Shown here: positions 9,620 through 20,202 of the stretch, one piece after another | Layout: each line of letters begins with the position of its first letter | Position numbering within the stretch: position 1 is the first letter of the stretch | Source: Mycolicibacterium agri | GTDB lineage: Bacteria; Actinomycetota; Actinomycetes; Mycobacteriales; Mycobacteriaceae | Reading direction: 5' to 3' | DNA length: 64,000 nucleotides | Assembly: GCF_002553505.1 (NCBI RefSeq) | Contig: NZ_PDCP01000001.1 | Span: forward strand, 62,001-126,000 | Notes under the pieces: generated by a model | The model's database searches: none | Told to the model about the DNA's origin: nothing | The model's input: only the letters and a program-made list of their open reading frames with translations | Position numbers and translations under genes: made by a program

Positions 9620-12178
<2,559 letters not shown>

Positions 12179-12194
12179 CGGCCCTAGAGCGAAG

Positions 12195-12223
12195 GCCCCC
12201 GAAACGATGTTTCGGGGGCTTTT
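12195..12223 (+). terminator. Rho-independent terminator of clpC1
   Basis: An 11-bp perfect stem (12195-12205 paired with 12209-12219) with a three-base loop GAT is followed by a short T run. It lies 17 bases after the clpC1 stop and separates clpC1 from the riboswitch leader. Confidence 0.85.
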
Positions 12224-12261
12224 GCTATGCGGGGGTCCTCGCGGCGGTGCCGGTTGTCTAG

Positions 12262-12390
12262 GATGAGCGATGTAATCCGGCGGGCGGAGGAATCTGGTGC
12301 AACTCCAGAACGGTCGCGCCACTGTGAGAGTCAGACCCGATGGCCGCCGTCGACCCTTGGACTGGGACGCGAAATCCCGGAAAGGAATCT
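12262..12390 (+). promoter_or_regulatory. Cobalamin riboswitch (leader of cbtBA)
   Basis: The leader shows the conserved core of the B12 riboswitch: GGAATCTGGTGCAACTCCAG (12288-12307), then CGGTCGCGCCACTGTGA (12311-12327), then a B12 box of the form AGTCAGACCCGATGG (12329-12343). After it comes a small GGGA...TCCC hairpin (12366-12377) beside the ribosome binding site GAAAGGAAT at 12379-12387, so cobalamin binding probably blocks translation of cbtB. I fixed the outer limits by eye; only the core is certain. Confidence 0.92.
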
Positions 12391-12394
12391 CTCG

Positions 12395-12625
12395 ATGACT
12401 TCTCCTGAGGCCACTTCTGCTAAGGCCCGCAAGAGCGCCGCTCCCGCAGTCGACATCTCCGCCGTCAAGGCCGCGGTGTGGTTGTCGGCGACCGCCTTCC
12501 TGGCGCTGCTGGTGCTCTACTTCGTCGGCCTCGACCAGGGGGCGACGTCGGTGTTCGGCAGCAACACCTACGTGCACGAGTTCATGCACGACGCACGCCA
12601 TCTGCTCGGCTTCCCCTGCCACTGA
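12395..12625 (+). CDS. cbtB: Cobalt transporter subunit CbtB
   Basis: This 76-residue protein has one membrane segment (about residues 27-47) and the family-defining histidine-rich C-terminus HEFMHDARHLLGFPCH, thought to bind cobalt. CbtB is usually encoded with CbtA, in operons under B12 riboswitches, as here. The ATG at 12395 follows GAAAGGAAT by 7 bases; in-frame codons further upstream lie within the riboswitch and are not credible starts. The pair is predicted to import cobalt for cobalamin synthesis, shut off when B12 is plentiful. Confidence 0.93.
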   Translation: MTSPEATSAKARKSAAPAVDISAVKAAVWLSATAFLALLVLYFVGLDQGATSVFGSNTYVHEFMHDARHLLGFPCH

Positions 12626-12639
12626 TCGCGGGCTGAGAA

Positions 12640-13371
12640 GTGGAAAAGCAAATAATCGGGCGCGGGCTTCTCGCCGGCGCCGTCGCCGGCGTCGCAGCGT
12701 TCGTCTTCGCCCGCACATTCGTCGAACCGGTGATCGACAAGGCCATCGGCTACGAGGAAGCCAGCGCGGGCGGCCACGACCATGGCGTCGAACTGTTCAG
12801 CCGTGGCGTGCAGGCCAACATCGGCATGGGGTTCGGCGTGCTGGGCTTCTCGGTCGCGATGGGCGCGTTGTTCGCCGTGGTGTACTGCGTGGCCTACGGC
12901 CGCGTCGGCACCATCTCGCCGCGCCTGTTGGCCCTGCTGGTGGCGGGTGGAATGTTCCTGTCGCTGTATGTCATTCCGTTCCTGAAGTACCCGCCGAGCC
13001 CGCCCGCGGTCAGCCTCGACGAGACGATCCGGCAGCGCACCCTGCTGTATCTGCTACTGGTGGTGCTCTCGGCCGTGTTGCTCGCCGCCGCGGTATGGCT
13101 TGGCCGCACGCTGGCGGAGCGGTACGGGGCATGGAGCGCGACGCTGATGGCGGCCGCCGGCTATGTCGTGGCCGTCGCGGTGCTGATGCTGGCGCTGCCG
13201 ACCATCGACGAGACACCCGCCGACTTCCCCGCCGATGTCCTCTACGAGTTCCGGTTGTACTCGCTGGGCACGCAGGTCGTGATGTGGGCGATCATCGCCG
13301 TGGTGTTCGGGTCGACGGTGCAGCGGCTGCTCGGCGAGGCCTCGGCGCGGGAGTCCTACATACCGGCATGA
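12640..13371 (+). CDS. cbtA: Cobalt transporter subunit CbtA
   Basis: The 243-residue membrane protein has about six hydrophobic segments and the CbtA hallmarks: an N-terminal GRGLLAGAVAG segment, an extracytoplasmic HDH...ELFSRGVQANIG stretch (about residues 46-64), and FLKYPPSPP (about 112-120). It starts with GTG 14 bases after cbtB. It should form the membrane channel of the predicted cobalt importer with CbtB. The same riboswitch controls it through the operon. Confidence 0.93.
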   Translation: MEKQIIGRGLLAGAVAGVAAFVFARTFVEPVIDKAIGYEEASAGGHDHGVELFSRGVQANIGMGFGVLGFSVAMGALFAVVYCVAYGRVGTISPRLLALLVAGGMFLSLYVIPFLKYPPSPPAVSLDETIRQRTLLYLLLVVLSAVLLAAAVWLGRTLAERYGAWSATLMAAAGYVVAVAVLMLALPTIDETPADFPADVLYEFRLYSLGTQVVMWAIIAVVFGSTVQRLLGEASARESYIPA

Positions 13372-13397
13372 ATTCGTGAGGCGAGCGGAGCCGAACA

Positions 13398-13949
13398 GTG
13401 AGCGAAGTCGTCCGGCTGACACTTGTGTCGCACGCCATGACCGACGCGATGTCGGCCGGACGATTCCCCACCGACGAGCCGCTCAACGCGGTGGGCCACC
13501 GCCAGGCCGACGCCTCGATTGATCTCGGCGTCACCGACGAGGTGTTCTGCGGCCCGGAGAAGCGCACCAGGCAGACCGCCGAACTCTTTGGCCTGCAAGC
13601 CGATATCGATCAGCGGCTGGCCGATCTGGACTGCGGCCGGTGGCGCGGCGGCGTGCTGGGCGGGGTGCGGCCTGCCGAGCTCGCGGTCTGGTTGACCGAC
13701 CCGACGCTGGCGCCGCACGGCGGCGAGTCCGTCGTCGAGTTGATCGACCGGGTCGCCGGCTGGATGGAGACGCTGACCGGCCGCCGCAGCAGGCTGGTTG
13801 CCATCACCCATCCCGCCGTCATCCGCGCCGCGATCCTTGTGGCGCTCGACGCGCCCGCGAAGTCGTTCTGGCGCATCGACATTGCGCCGGTCAGCCGGAC
13901 GGTGATGCACTTCCGCGGGCACGCATGGACGCTGCGCTCAACGGCGTAG
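13398..13949 (+). CDS. Histidine phosphatase-fold protein in the cbtBA operon
   Basis: The 183-residue protein has the phosphoglycerate mutase/histidine phosphatase fold: PLNAVGHRQA (about residues 34-43), PEKRTRQTAELFG (about 54-66), and ITHPAVIRAA (about 135-144) carrying the second histidine. The first motif, normally R-H-G, reads S-H-A (VSHAMTD), so the nucleophilic His remains but its Arg partner is gone. It follows cbtA by 26 bases and has no visible promoter, so it is likely the third gene of the B12-controlled operon. A role like alpha-ribazole phosphatase (CobC) is possible but the altered motif argues for caution. Its end overlaps lpqF by 12 bases. Confidence 0.8.
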   Translation: MSEVVRLTLVSHAMTDAMSAGRFPTDEPLNAVGHRQADASIDLGVTDEVFCGPEKRTRQTAELFGLQADIDQRLADLDCGRWRGGVLGGVRPAELAVWLTDPTLAPHGGESVVELIDRVAGWMETLTGRRSRLVAITHPAVIRAAILVALDAPAKSFWRIDIAPVSRTVMHFRGHAWTLRSTA

Positions 13950-15332
13950 CGGTGCTGCGCTGGGGATCAGCGCGAAGGTCTGGTGCGCGATCGACAGCAG
14001 CCATCCTGCCGCGGTCTGGCTGCGGAACTTCGGCCAGTTCAACTGGAAGCTGACCACCCAAGGCTGCCCGGTGTGGTCGACGGCGTACCAGCTGAAAGTC
14101 AGGTCCCCAGGCAGGTTTCCGCCCTTGGCGCCGATGTAGGGCCACTGGTCGCGGTCCAGGTCGATACCCGGGATGGCCGACAGGATCTGCTTGACCGGGG
14201 CGGCCGCACCGACCGCCGACCTCTGCAGCGCGGCGTGCACCCGGCAGATGTCTTCCGCCGAGCCGTACCATTCGGCGCCGAAGTCCGATGCGGGCGTGTG
14301 CGTGCGCTGCGGATCCGGTTCGTACGGACGGGAATTCGTCTGCTTCAACAGCCGCGCCCGATCCTCGCGCGATGCGTTCTTCCACTGCTCGCGCAGGTCC
14401 GGCTTGCCCCAGCCGACCGAGAACAGTTCGTGCGTGGTGGGAAACGGCGTCATGCTGGCCGGATCGTGGTGTCCGGCCTCGGCCAGCGCGCGCTCGACGG
14501 CGCCGGGACCCAGCCGCTTGATCAGCAGATCGGTGGCCATGTTGTCGCTGGCCGAGATCATCTGCTGCGCGGCGTTACGCACCGATACCGTCGCTCCGTC
14601 GGGAACGTCCTCCAGGCCCGCCGCGCCGACCGCCTTGCCCTCCTTGGTGACGGTCAGCTGATCGTCCCACGAGACGGTGCCCGCCTTGACCGCATCCGAA
14701 ACGGCAAGCAGCACATACAGTTTGAAGATCGACGCCAACGGAAGCGACAGGTCGGTGTTGGTGCCTGCCACCAACTCGCAGTTGCCGTCATTGACCTTGG
14801 ACACCTGATAGGAGTACTTGGCGCCGGTCTTGGAGATCTCGGCGTCGATGTCCTTGAACGACTTGATGACGGGCTCGTCCAACGACAACTCGAACCGGTC
14901 GACCAGCCCGGCGTCGTTGGTGCGAAGCTCGATCGTCTGGGCGACGGCGTAGGACGTCAGCACGTGCAGGGTGGCGTGCCCGGCGCCGATCTCGACCCCC
15001 GTCAGCGTGAACGGACGATCCCACCAGATCTTGTCCATCGTGACGCCGACGTCTTCCATCTTCTCCGGCACGGCCAGGGTGCGGATACCGTTCGGACCGA
15101 TGGGCCAGTCCGAGTTCAGCATGTCCATGACCTGCTTGGCCCGCAGACCCTGCGGCGTGTTGGTGTCGATGTGAACGGCCTGCGCGGCCTCGGCGGGTCC
15201 CGCCGGTCCGGCGTCTGCGCAGCCGCAAGCCAGGGCAATGACCAATGTCATGACGACCCCCATCGAGGCCGCCCACTGTCGAGCCCTGCCTGCGTCAGGC
15301 CTTGGCGTCAGTCCCCGCAACGTCCAGCACAA
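13938..15332 (-). CDS. lpqF: Serine hydrolase of the class A beta-lactamase type, lipoprotein LpqF-like
   Basis: The protein has an N-terminal export signal ending at CGC (a weak lipobox, LAC-G-C), an N-terminal NTF2-like region, and a C-terminal penicillin-binding/beta-lactamase domain with SIFK (Ser-x-x-Lys), SDN and KGG motifs in the right order. These are the catalytic elements of class A enzymes, with KGG in place of KTG. It matches M. tuberculosis Rv3593 (LpqF) in content and neighbourhood (mhuD). The start is uncertain: the codon at 15332 overlaps mhuD by 38 bases and keeps the positive signal N-region, while the ATG at 15263 avoids the overlap but lacks it. Substrate unknown; an antibiotic-hydrolysing role is not implied. 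Confidence 0.85.
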   Translation of the reverse strand: MCWTLRGLTPRPDAGRARQWAASMGVVMTLVIALACGCADAGPAGPAEAAQAVHIDTNTPQGLRAKQVMDMLNSDWPIGPNGIRTLAVPEKMEDVGVTMDKIWWDRPFTLTGVEIGAGHATLHVLTSYAVAQTIELRTNDAGLVDRFELSLDEPVIKSFKDIDAEISKTGAKYSYQVSKVNDGNCELVAGTNTDLSLPLASIFKLYVLLAVSDAVKAGTVSWDDQLTVTKEGKAVGAAGLEDVPDGATVSVRNAAQQMISASDNMATDLLIKRLGPGAVERALAEAGHHDPASMTPFPTTHELFSVGWGKPDLREQWKNASREDRARLLKQTNSRPYEPDPQRTHTPASDFGAEWYGSAEDICRVHAALQRSAVGAAAPVKQILSAIPGIDLDRDQWPYIGAKGGNLPGDLTFSWYAVDHTGQPWVVSFQLNWPKFRSQTAAGWLLSIAHQTFALIPSAAPLRR

Positions 15333-15612
15333 CCTCGAATTCCAGCAGCGTCGCGCCGGTGGCGACGGGATTGGCGCGCTGGCCGGCGTGCGCCTCGATG
15401 GCCGGGCCGGTCGCCCAAGCCTGGAACGCCTCCTCGGACTCCCATTGCGTCACCACGAAGTAGCGATTTTCACCCTTCACCGGCCGGAGCAGCTGAAAGC
15501 CGAGGAATCCGGGCTGGTTGTCCACGGCATGGGCACGGTGCGCGAACCGCTTCTCCAGTTCCGGTCCGGCGTCCGGCGGAACCTCGATTGCGTTGATCTT
15601 CACCACGGGCAT
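15295..15612 (-). CDS. mhuD: Heme-degrading monooxygenase MhuD
   Basis: MhuD (IsdG family) opens heme to mycobilin and releases iron in the cytosol. The 105-residue ABM-fold protein keeps all three known key residues at the M. tuberculosis numbering: Asn7, Trp66 and the heme ligand His75. It is transcribed ahead of lpqF with a short overlap, as in M. tuberculosis (Rv3592-Rv3593). Divergent from the purine permease across 56 bases. No IdeR box was recognised in that gap. Confidence 0.95.
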   Translation of the reverse strand: MPVVKINAIEVPPDAGPELEKRFAHRAHAVDNQPGFLGFQLLRPVKGENRYFVVTQWESEEAFQAWATGPAIEAHAGQRANPVATGATLLEFEVVLDVAGTDAKA

Positions 15613-15668
15613 GCGGCCAAGGCTACCGGCTGCGCAAAGACACGCAGATCCACCTATGGTTTCCAGTT

Positions 15669-17147
15669 ATGACAGGGGGCGAACAGCAACCAAGCGCCAC
15701 GGCGGACGCGAAGGACGGCGACGAGCGGCGCGGTGTCGGCCGCCTGGACGCCTTCTTCGAACTGTCGGCGCGCGGATCGACCTGGGCCGCCGAGATCCGC
15801 GGCGGGCTGGTCACCTTCATCGCGATGGCCTACATCATCGTGCTGAACCCGATCATCCTGTCCGGCTCCGCCGACGTGTCGGGCAACCGGCTGGACTTCG
15901 CGCAGGTGTCGGCGGTGACATCGCTTGCCGCGGGGCTCATGACGATCGTCTTCGGCGTCATCGCACGGCTGCCGTTCGCGTTCGCCGCGGGCCTCGGCAT
16001 CAACTCGTTCCTCGCGACGACGGTGGTCGGGTCGCTCACCTGGCCCGAGGCCATGGGTTTGGTCGTCATCGACGGCTTGATCATCGTGGTGCTGGCCGCC
16101 ACCGGATTGCGCCGTCTTGTGTTCGACGCGGTCCCGATGGAGCTCAAACTTGCGATCACCGCAGGCATCGGGCTGTTCATCCTGTTCATCGGTCTGGTCG
16201 ATGCCGGGTTCATCGGCTCGACCGGCGTCGCGTCGCCGCCCGTCGGGTTGGGATCGGGCGGAACCGGGTCGATCGCCGCCGTGCCGACCGTCATCTTCGT
16301 GATCACACTGCTTGCCACCGGCATCCTCGTCGTGCGCAAGGTGCGCGGCGGCATCCTGATCGGCCTCGTCGCGGGCACCGTGCTCGCGATGATCGTCGAG
16401 GCGATATGGCATCTCGGGTCGGCCACCGAGACGCCGGGCGGCTGGAGCCTTTCGGTGCCGACGCTGGCCGGCTCGCCGTTCTCGCTGCCCGACCTTTCGC
16501 TGGTCGGTGCGTTCAGCTTCGACAGCTTCGGCCGCATCGGCGTGCTGGCCGCCGTCATGCTCGTCTTCACCCTGGTGTTCGCGAACTTCTTCGACGCGAT
16601 GGGCACTTTCACCGGACTGTCGCGGGAAGCAGGCCTGTCCGACGAGCAGGGCAACTTCCCGCGGCTGCGCTCGGCGTTGATCGTGGAGGGCGCGGGCGCC
16701 GCGGTCGGCGGTTCGGCGTCGGCGTCGTCGAACACGGTGTTCATCGAATCGGCGGCCGGCATCGAGGAGGGCGCCCGCACCGGCGCGGCGAACCTGGTGA
16801 CCGGCGTGCTGTTTCTGGCCGCGATGTTCGTCACCCCGCTGGCGTCGGTGGTGCCGACCGAAGTGGCCGCCGCCGCCCTGGTGATCGTCGGCGTGATGAT
16901 GGTCTCGCAGCTGCGCCACATCGACCTGTCCGAGTTCTCGGTGGGCCTGCCGGTCGTGCTGACCGTCGCGACGATGCCGCTGAGCTACTCGATCGCCAAC
17001 GGCATCGGCGTCGGCTTCATCTCCTGGGTGGTGGTGCGTTCGGCGACGGGCAAGTGGCGCGAGGTCAGTCCGTTGTTGTGGATCGTCGCTGCGGGCTTCC
17101 TCGTCTACTTCGCGCGCGGTTGGGTCGAATCGCTGATCGGGATGTGA
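15669..17147 (+). CDS. NCS2 family purine permease (AzgA/PbuG type)
   Basis: The 492-residue protein begins with a hydrophilic 40-residue tail and then the AzgA-branch signature FFELSARGSTWAAEIRGGLVTFIAMAYIIVLNP, followed by about 12 membrane segments. The FDAMGTFTGLSREAG stretch (about residue 310) and the GGSASASSNTVFIESAAGIEEGARTG motif (about 345-370) are typical of guanine/hypoxanthine/adenine permeases. Likely a proton-coupled purine importer. TATGGT lies 8 bases before the ATG, suggesting a leaderless transcript. The next gene overlaps or abuts its stop. Confidence 0.92.
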   Translation: MTGGEQQPSATADAKDGDERRGVGRLDAFFELSARGSTWAAEIRGGLVTFIAMAYIIVLNPIILSGSADVSGNRLDFAQVSAVTSLAAGLMTIVFGVIARLPFAFAAGLGINSFLATTVVGSLTWPEAMGLVVIDGLIIVVLAATGLRRLVFDAVPMELKLAITAGIGLFILFIGLVDAGFIGSTGVASPPVGLGSGGTGSIAAVPTVIFVITLLATGILVVRKVRGGILIGLVAGTVLAMIVEAIWHLGSATETPGGWSLSVPTLAGSPFSLPDLSLVGAFSFDSFGRIGVLAAVMLVFTLVFANFFDAMGTFTGLSREAGLSDEQGNFPRLRSALIVEGAGAAVGGSASASSNTVFIESAAGIEEGARTGAANLVTGVLFLAAMFVTPLASVVPTEVAAAALVIVGVMMVSQLRHIDLSEFSVGLPVVLTVATMPLSYSIANGIGVGFISWVVVRSATGKWREVSPLLWIVAAGFLVYFARGWVESLIGM

Positions 17148-17149
17148 CG

Positions 17150-17920
17150 GTGAGCGGTGCTCTGCTGACGCCACGCGGTGGTGCAGGCACGCCAATCGTG
17201 TTGCTGCACGGGCTGATGGGCCGCGGCAGCACCTGGTCGCGGCAGCTGCCGTGGCTGGTGCGGCACGGCGAGGTGTACACCTACGACGCGCTGTGGCACC
17301 GCGGCCGCGACGTCGCCGATCCGCATCCGATATGCACCGAGCGGTTCGTCGCCGATCTCGGCGAGGCGGTGGAGACGCTGGGGCGGCCCGCGACGCTGAT
17401 CGGCCATTCGATGGGCGCGCTGCACGCGTGGTGCCTTGCGGCATCGCAACCCGAATTGGTCGGCGCGCTGGTGATCGGGGACATGGCGCCGGACTTCCGC
17501 GGCCGCACGACCGGACCGTGGGAGCCGTGGCTGCATGCGCTGCCGGTCGAATTCACTTCAGAGAAACAGGTTTACGACGAATTCGGGCCCGTGGCCGGGC
17601 GCTACTTCCTCAAGGCGTTCGACCGCACCGAGACGGGATGGCGACTGCACGGGCACACCGAGATCTGGATCGAGATCGCCGCCGAATGGGGCACCCGCGA
17701 CTACTGGTCGCAGTGGCACGAGGTACGCGTGCCCGCAATGCTCATCGAAGCCGAAAACACCGTCACGCCGCAGGGTCAGATGCTCAAGATGCACGAAACC
17801 GGCTACCGGAGCGCCCATTTGAAGGTGCCCGGAGCCGGCCATCTCGTGCACGACGAAGCTCCGCAGATGTATCGAGACGCTGTCGAGACGTTCCTAACGA
17901 CGTTCGCCCCGAGCGCCTGA
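17150..17920 (+). CDS. Alpha/beta hydrolase (Rv3591c-like)
   Basis: The 256-residue protein has the oxyanion-hole HGLMGRGS (about residues 18-25), nucleophile elbow GHSMGAL (about 86-92) and a C-terminal histidine in GAGHLVHDEAP (about 229-239). The usual acid after strand 6 appears in IEAENTVTP rather than a clear Asp motif. The GTG at 17150 is used; a second GTG at 17144 would overlap the permease stop by four bases. It is likely co-transcribed with the permease. Substrate unknown. Confidence 0.85.
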   Translation: MSGALLTPRGGAGTPIVLLHGLMGRGSTWSRQLPWLVRHGEVYTYDALWHRGRDVADPHPICTERFVADLGEAVETLGRPATLIGHSMGALHAWCLAASQPELVGALVIGDMAPDFRGRTTGPWEPWLHALPVEFTSEKQVYDEFGPVAGRYFLKAFDRTETGWRLHGHTEIWIEIAAEWGTRDYWSQWHEVRVPAMLIEAENTVTPQGQMLKMHETGYRSAHLKVPGAGHLVHDEAPQMYRDAVETFLTTFAPSA

Positions 17921-18148
17921 ATCGGGCCAGAACGGCTGCTTCTCGAAGCGGGTCCGGATCGCGTCGACGTCGTGGGCGACCCGGAAGCCGTCGCGGTCGT
18001 CCTCGAACAATCTGCCGACCATCGGAGCGGACCACCGGAACTGGTCGAACCGGACGCGCAGCGAGTCAGAACGGTGCGCCGCCCAGCTGAGCGATGCGGC
18101 CACCGCGAACGGAGCCACCAGGATCAGGAAAGTCAGTGCAGTAGTCAT
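17894..18148 (-). CDS. Small membrane-anchored protein, unknown function
   Basis: The 84-residue protein starts with a single hydrophobic segment (MTTALTFLILVAPFAVAASL) and continues as a charged cytoplasmic or surface tail with FDQFRWSAPMVGRLFEDD and a terminal basic cluster. The ATG at 18148 is preferred; another at 18160 would add four residues. It overlaps the end of the hydrolase gene by 27 bases (convergent) and diverges from the GlxA-type regulator. Codon use looks mycobacterial and the only alternative is a 300-base empty gap, so I judge it real, though unrecognised. Confidence 0.6.
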   Translation of the reverse strand: MTTALTFLILVAPFAVAASLSWAAHRSDSLRVRFDQFRWSAPMVGRLFEDDRDGFRVAHDVDAIRTRFEKQPFWPDSGARGERR

Positions 18149-18219
18149 GGCAGTAATCATTCGCGGGGAAAGATACCGCCAACAGTGGCAGGAGCGACAT
18201 CATACGATAAGATACTGCC

Positions 18220-19197
18220 ATGCCAATTGAGAAAGTGTCAGCGCTGGTGCTCGACCGCTTGGCCGTCTTCGAGTTCGGGGTGATCTGCGAGGTCTTCGGA
18301 ATCGACCGCTCCGCCGACGGCGTGCCCAACTTCGATTTCAAGGTCTGCGGCCCGGAACCCGGCATGCCGCTGCGCACCTCCGTCGGTGCCACCCTGATCC
18401 CCGACCACGGCCTCGACGATCTCGTGGGCGCCGACCTCGTCGCGATCCCGGCCATCGGCGGATCGGACTACCTGCCTGAGGCGCTGAAGGCGGTACGGGC
18501 CGCCGCCGAAGCCGGAGCGATCATCCTGACCGTCTGCTCCGGCGCGTTCGTCGCGGGGGAGGCGGGCCTGCTGGACGGGCGCCCCTGCACGACGCACTGG
18601 ATGCACGCCGACGAGTTGGCGCGGCGCTTCCCGACGGCGCGGGTGGACCGCAACGTGTTGTTCGTCGACGACGGCAACCTGATCACCAGCGCGGGCACCG
18701 CCGCGGGCATCGACGCCTGCCTGCACCTGGTGCGTCGTGAACTCGGCAGCGAGATCACCAACAAGATCGCGCGCAGGATGGTGGTCCCGCCGCAGCGCGA
18801 CGGCGGCCAGCGCCAGTACATCGACCAGCCGATCCCGGTCCGGTGTTCGGAAGGCTTTGCGCCGCACCTGGATTGGATCCTGGCGAACCTGGACAAGCCG
18901 CACACGGTGGCCAGCCTCGCGCGGCGGGCCAGCATGTCGGCGCGCACGTTCGCGCGGCGTTTCGTCGAGGAGACCGGCACGACGCCCATGCAGTGGGTCA
19001 CCGATCAACGAGTGCTCTACGCGCGCCGCCTGTTGGAGGAGACCGATCTCGACATCGACCGGATCGCCGAGCGCTCGGGCTTCGGCACCGCGACGCTGCT
19101 GCGGCACCACTTCCGCCGGATCATCGGGGTGACGCCGTCGGACTACCGGCGCAGCTTCGCCTGCAGCATGGATCCGGGCTGCGCCAAGACCGCCTGA
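18220..19197 (+). CDS. GlxA-type transcriptional regulator (DJ-1/PfpI + AraC HTH)
   Basis: The 325-residue protein joins an N-terminal DJ-1/PfpI-like sensor domain (about residues 1-180, with the nucleophile-elbow Cys in TVCSGAFVAGEAG) to a C-terminal AraC DNA-binding domain (about 215-315) with two helix-turn-helices; MSARTFARRFVEETGTTPMQWV and DRIAERSGFGTATLLRHHF are the recognisable parts. TAAGAT lies 6 bases before the ATG, so the mRNA is probably leaderless. Ligand unknown. It may control the small divergent membrane protein, since GGCAGTA/TACTGCC arms lie beside both starts. Confidence 0.9.
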   Translation: MPIEKVSALVLDRLAVFEFGVICEVFGIDRSADGVPNFDFKVCGPEPGMPLRTSVGATLIPDHGLDDLVGADLVAIPAIGGSDYLPEALKAVRAAAEAGAIILTVCSGAFVAGEAGLLDGRPCTTHWMHADELARRFPTARVDRNVLFVDDGNLITSAGTAAGIDACLHLVRRELGSEITNKIARRMVVPPQRDGGQRQYIDQPIPVRCSEGFAPHLDWILANLDKPHTVASLARRASMSARTFARRFVEETGTTPMQWVTDQRVLYARRLLEETDLDIDRIAERSGFGTATLLRHHFRRIIGVTPSDYRRSFACSMDPGCAKTA

Positions 19198-19205
19198 CTT
19201 TCCTT

Positions 19206-19269
19206 CCGCGAGCAGACGCTCGTGCCCGCAAAACCCCAGGACAACCCGGACTTTAGCGTCTGCTCGCGG
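19206..19269. terminator. Long-stem hairpin between convergent genes (glxA-type/mutY)
   Basis: Arms of 15 bp (CCGCGAGCAGACGCT at 19206-19220 and its exact reverse complement at 19255-19269) flank a 34-base spacer. The whole gap between the two stop codons is this structure. It probably terminates or insulates transcription from both sides, without a U-tract. Confidence 0.55.
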
Positions 19270-19271
19270 GA

Positions 19272-20165
19272 TTAGGCGCCGTCCCCTTCGCCGGCCAGGG
19301 CGAAGCGGCCGTCGGCGGTCTGCTCGACCAACCCGTCGACGAGCAGCGAATCCAGCGCCCGGTCTCGCTGCGCCGTGTCGATCAGCCAGGCGACGTCGAG
19401 CTGAGCGCGCGTGACCGGAGAGTCGCTGGCGCGCAACACATCCAGCAGCCGGCCGCGCACCTGGCGATCGGTGCCCGCATATTTCTGAACCCGCCGCGCG
19501 GGCGTCGTCGCAGCCGGATATCCGGCCGCGCGCCAGGCGCACACGCTCAGCGGGCAGGTTCCGCAGCGGGGCGCCCGTGCGGTGCACACGGTGGCACCCA
19601 ATTCCATCAGCGCGACCGAAAACCGCGGCGCGTCACCGTTGTTCGGCAACAGGGCGGCGACGTCTTCGAGATCGCGCGGCGACGGCGATGCGGCGGCGTC
19701 GGCCCTGCCGTGCACAGCCCTTGCCACCACGCGCCGGACGTTGGTGTCCACCACCGGCACCCGCTGCCGATAGGCGAAGCACGCGATCGCGCGCGCGGTG
19801 TATGCGCCGACGCCGGGCAGCGTCAGCAGGGTCTCGACGTCGGAGGGCACCACGTCGCCGTGCTCGGTCGCGATCACGACGGCGCACTCGTGTAACCGCT
19901 TGGCGCGCCGCGGGTAGCCGAGCTTGCCCCACGCGCGCAGCACGTCGGCGGCGCTGGCCGCGGCGGTGGCGGACGGGGTGGGCCAGCGTGCCACCCAGTC
20001 CAGCCACACGGGCTCTACCCGCGCTACGGGCGTCTGCTGCAGCATGAACTCGCTGACCAGCACCTGCCACGGCGTGACGCCAGGGCGCCGCCACGGCAGG
20101 TCGCGTTGTGATCGGTCATACCAGTCGAGCAGTTCGCTGCTGTTGATCGACAAGCTGGCAGTCAT
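19272..20165 (-). CDS. mutY: A/G-specific adenine glycosylase
   Basis: MutY removes adenine mispaired with 8-oxoguanine. The 297-residue protein has the helix-hairpin-helix LPGVGAYTARAIACFA (about residues 112-127) followed by VVDTN with the catalytic Asp, the catalytic-site Glu in SEFMLQQTPV near residue 38, and an iron-sulfur ligand set C-x6-C-x2-C-x4-C (CTARAPRCGTCPLSVC). The last spacing is one residue shorter than in E. coli; as far as I recall this is usual in mycobacteria. There is no full C-terminal Nudix-like domain. The ATG at 20165 gives the family N-terminus; 37 bases separate it from canB, which diverges. Confidence 0.95.
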   Translation of the reverse strand: MTASLSINSSELLDWYDRSQRDLPWRRPGVTPWQVLVSEFMLQQTPVARVEPVWLDWVARWPTPSATAAASAADVLRAWGKLGYPRRAKRLHECAVVIATEHGDVVPSDVETLLTLPGVGAYTARAIACFAYRQRVPVVDTNVRRVVARAVHGRADAAASPSPRDLEDVAALLPNNGDAPRFSVALMELGATVCTARAPRCGTCPLSVCAWRAAGYPAATTPARRVQKYAGTDRQVRGRLLDVLRASDSPVTRAQLDVAWLIDTAQRDRALDSLLVDGLVEQTADGRFALAGEGDGA

Positions 20166-20202
20166 CCTGTTCGGCGTCGCTCCGTCAGGCACAATGGCGG
20201 CC

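Noticed and set aside
13938..15332. LpqF considered as an acquired beta-lactamase
   Set aside because: Class A motifs are present, but place and sequence match the conserved mycobacterial lpqF next to mhuD, and KGG replaces KTG; there is no sign of a mobile element.
19450..19620. MutY iron-sulfur spacing one residue short of E. coli
   Set aside because: As far as I recall the same spacing occurs in mycobacterial MutY, so it is probably a lineage trait rather than a defect.
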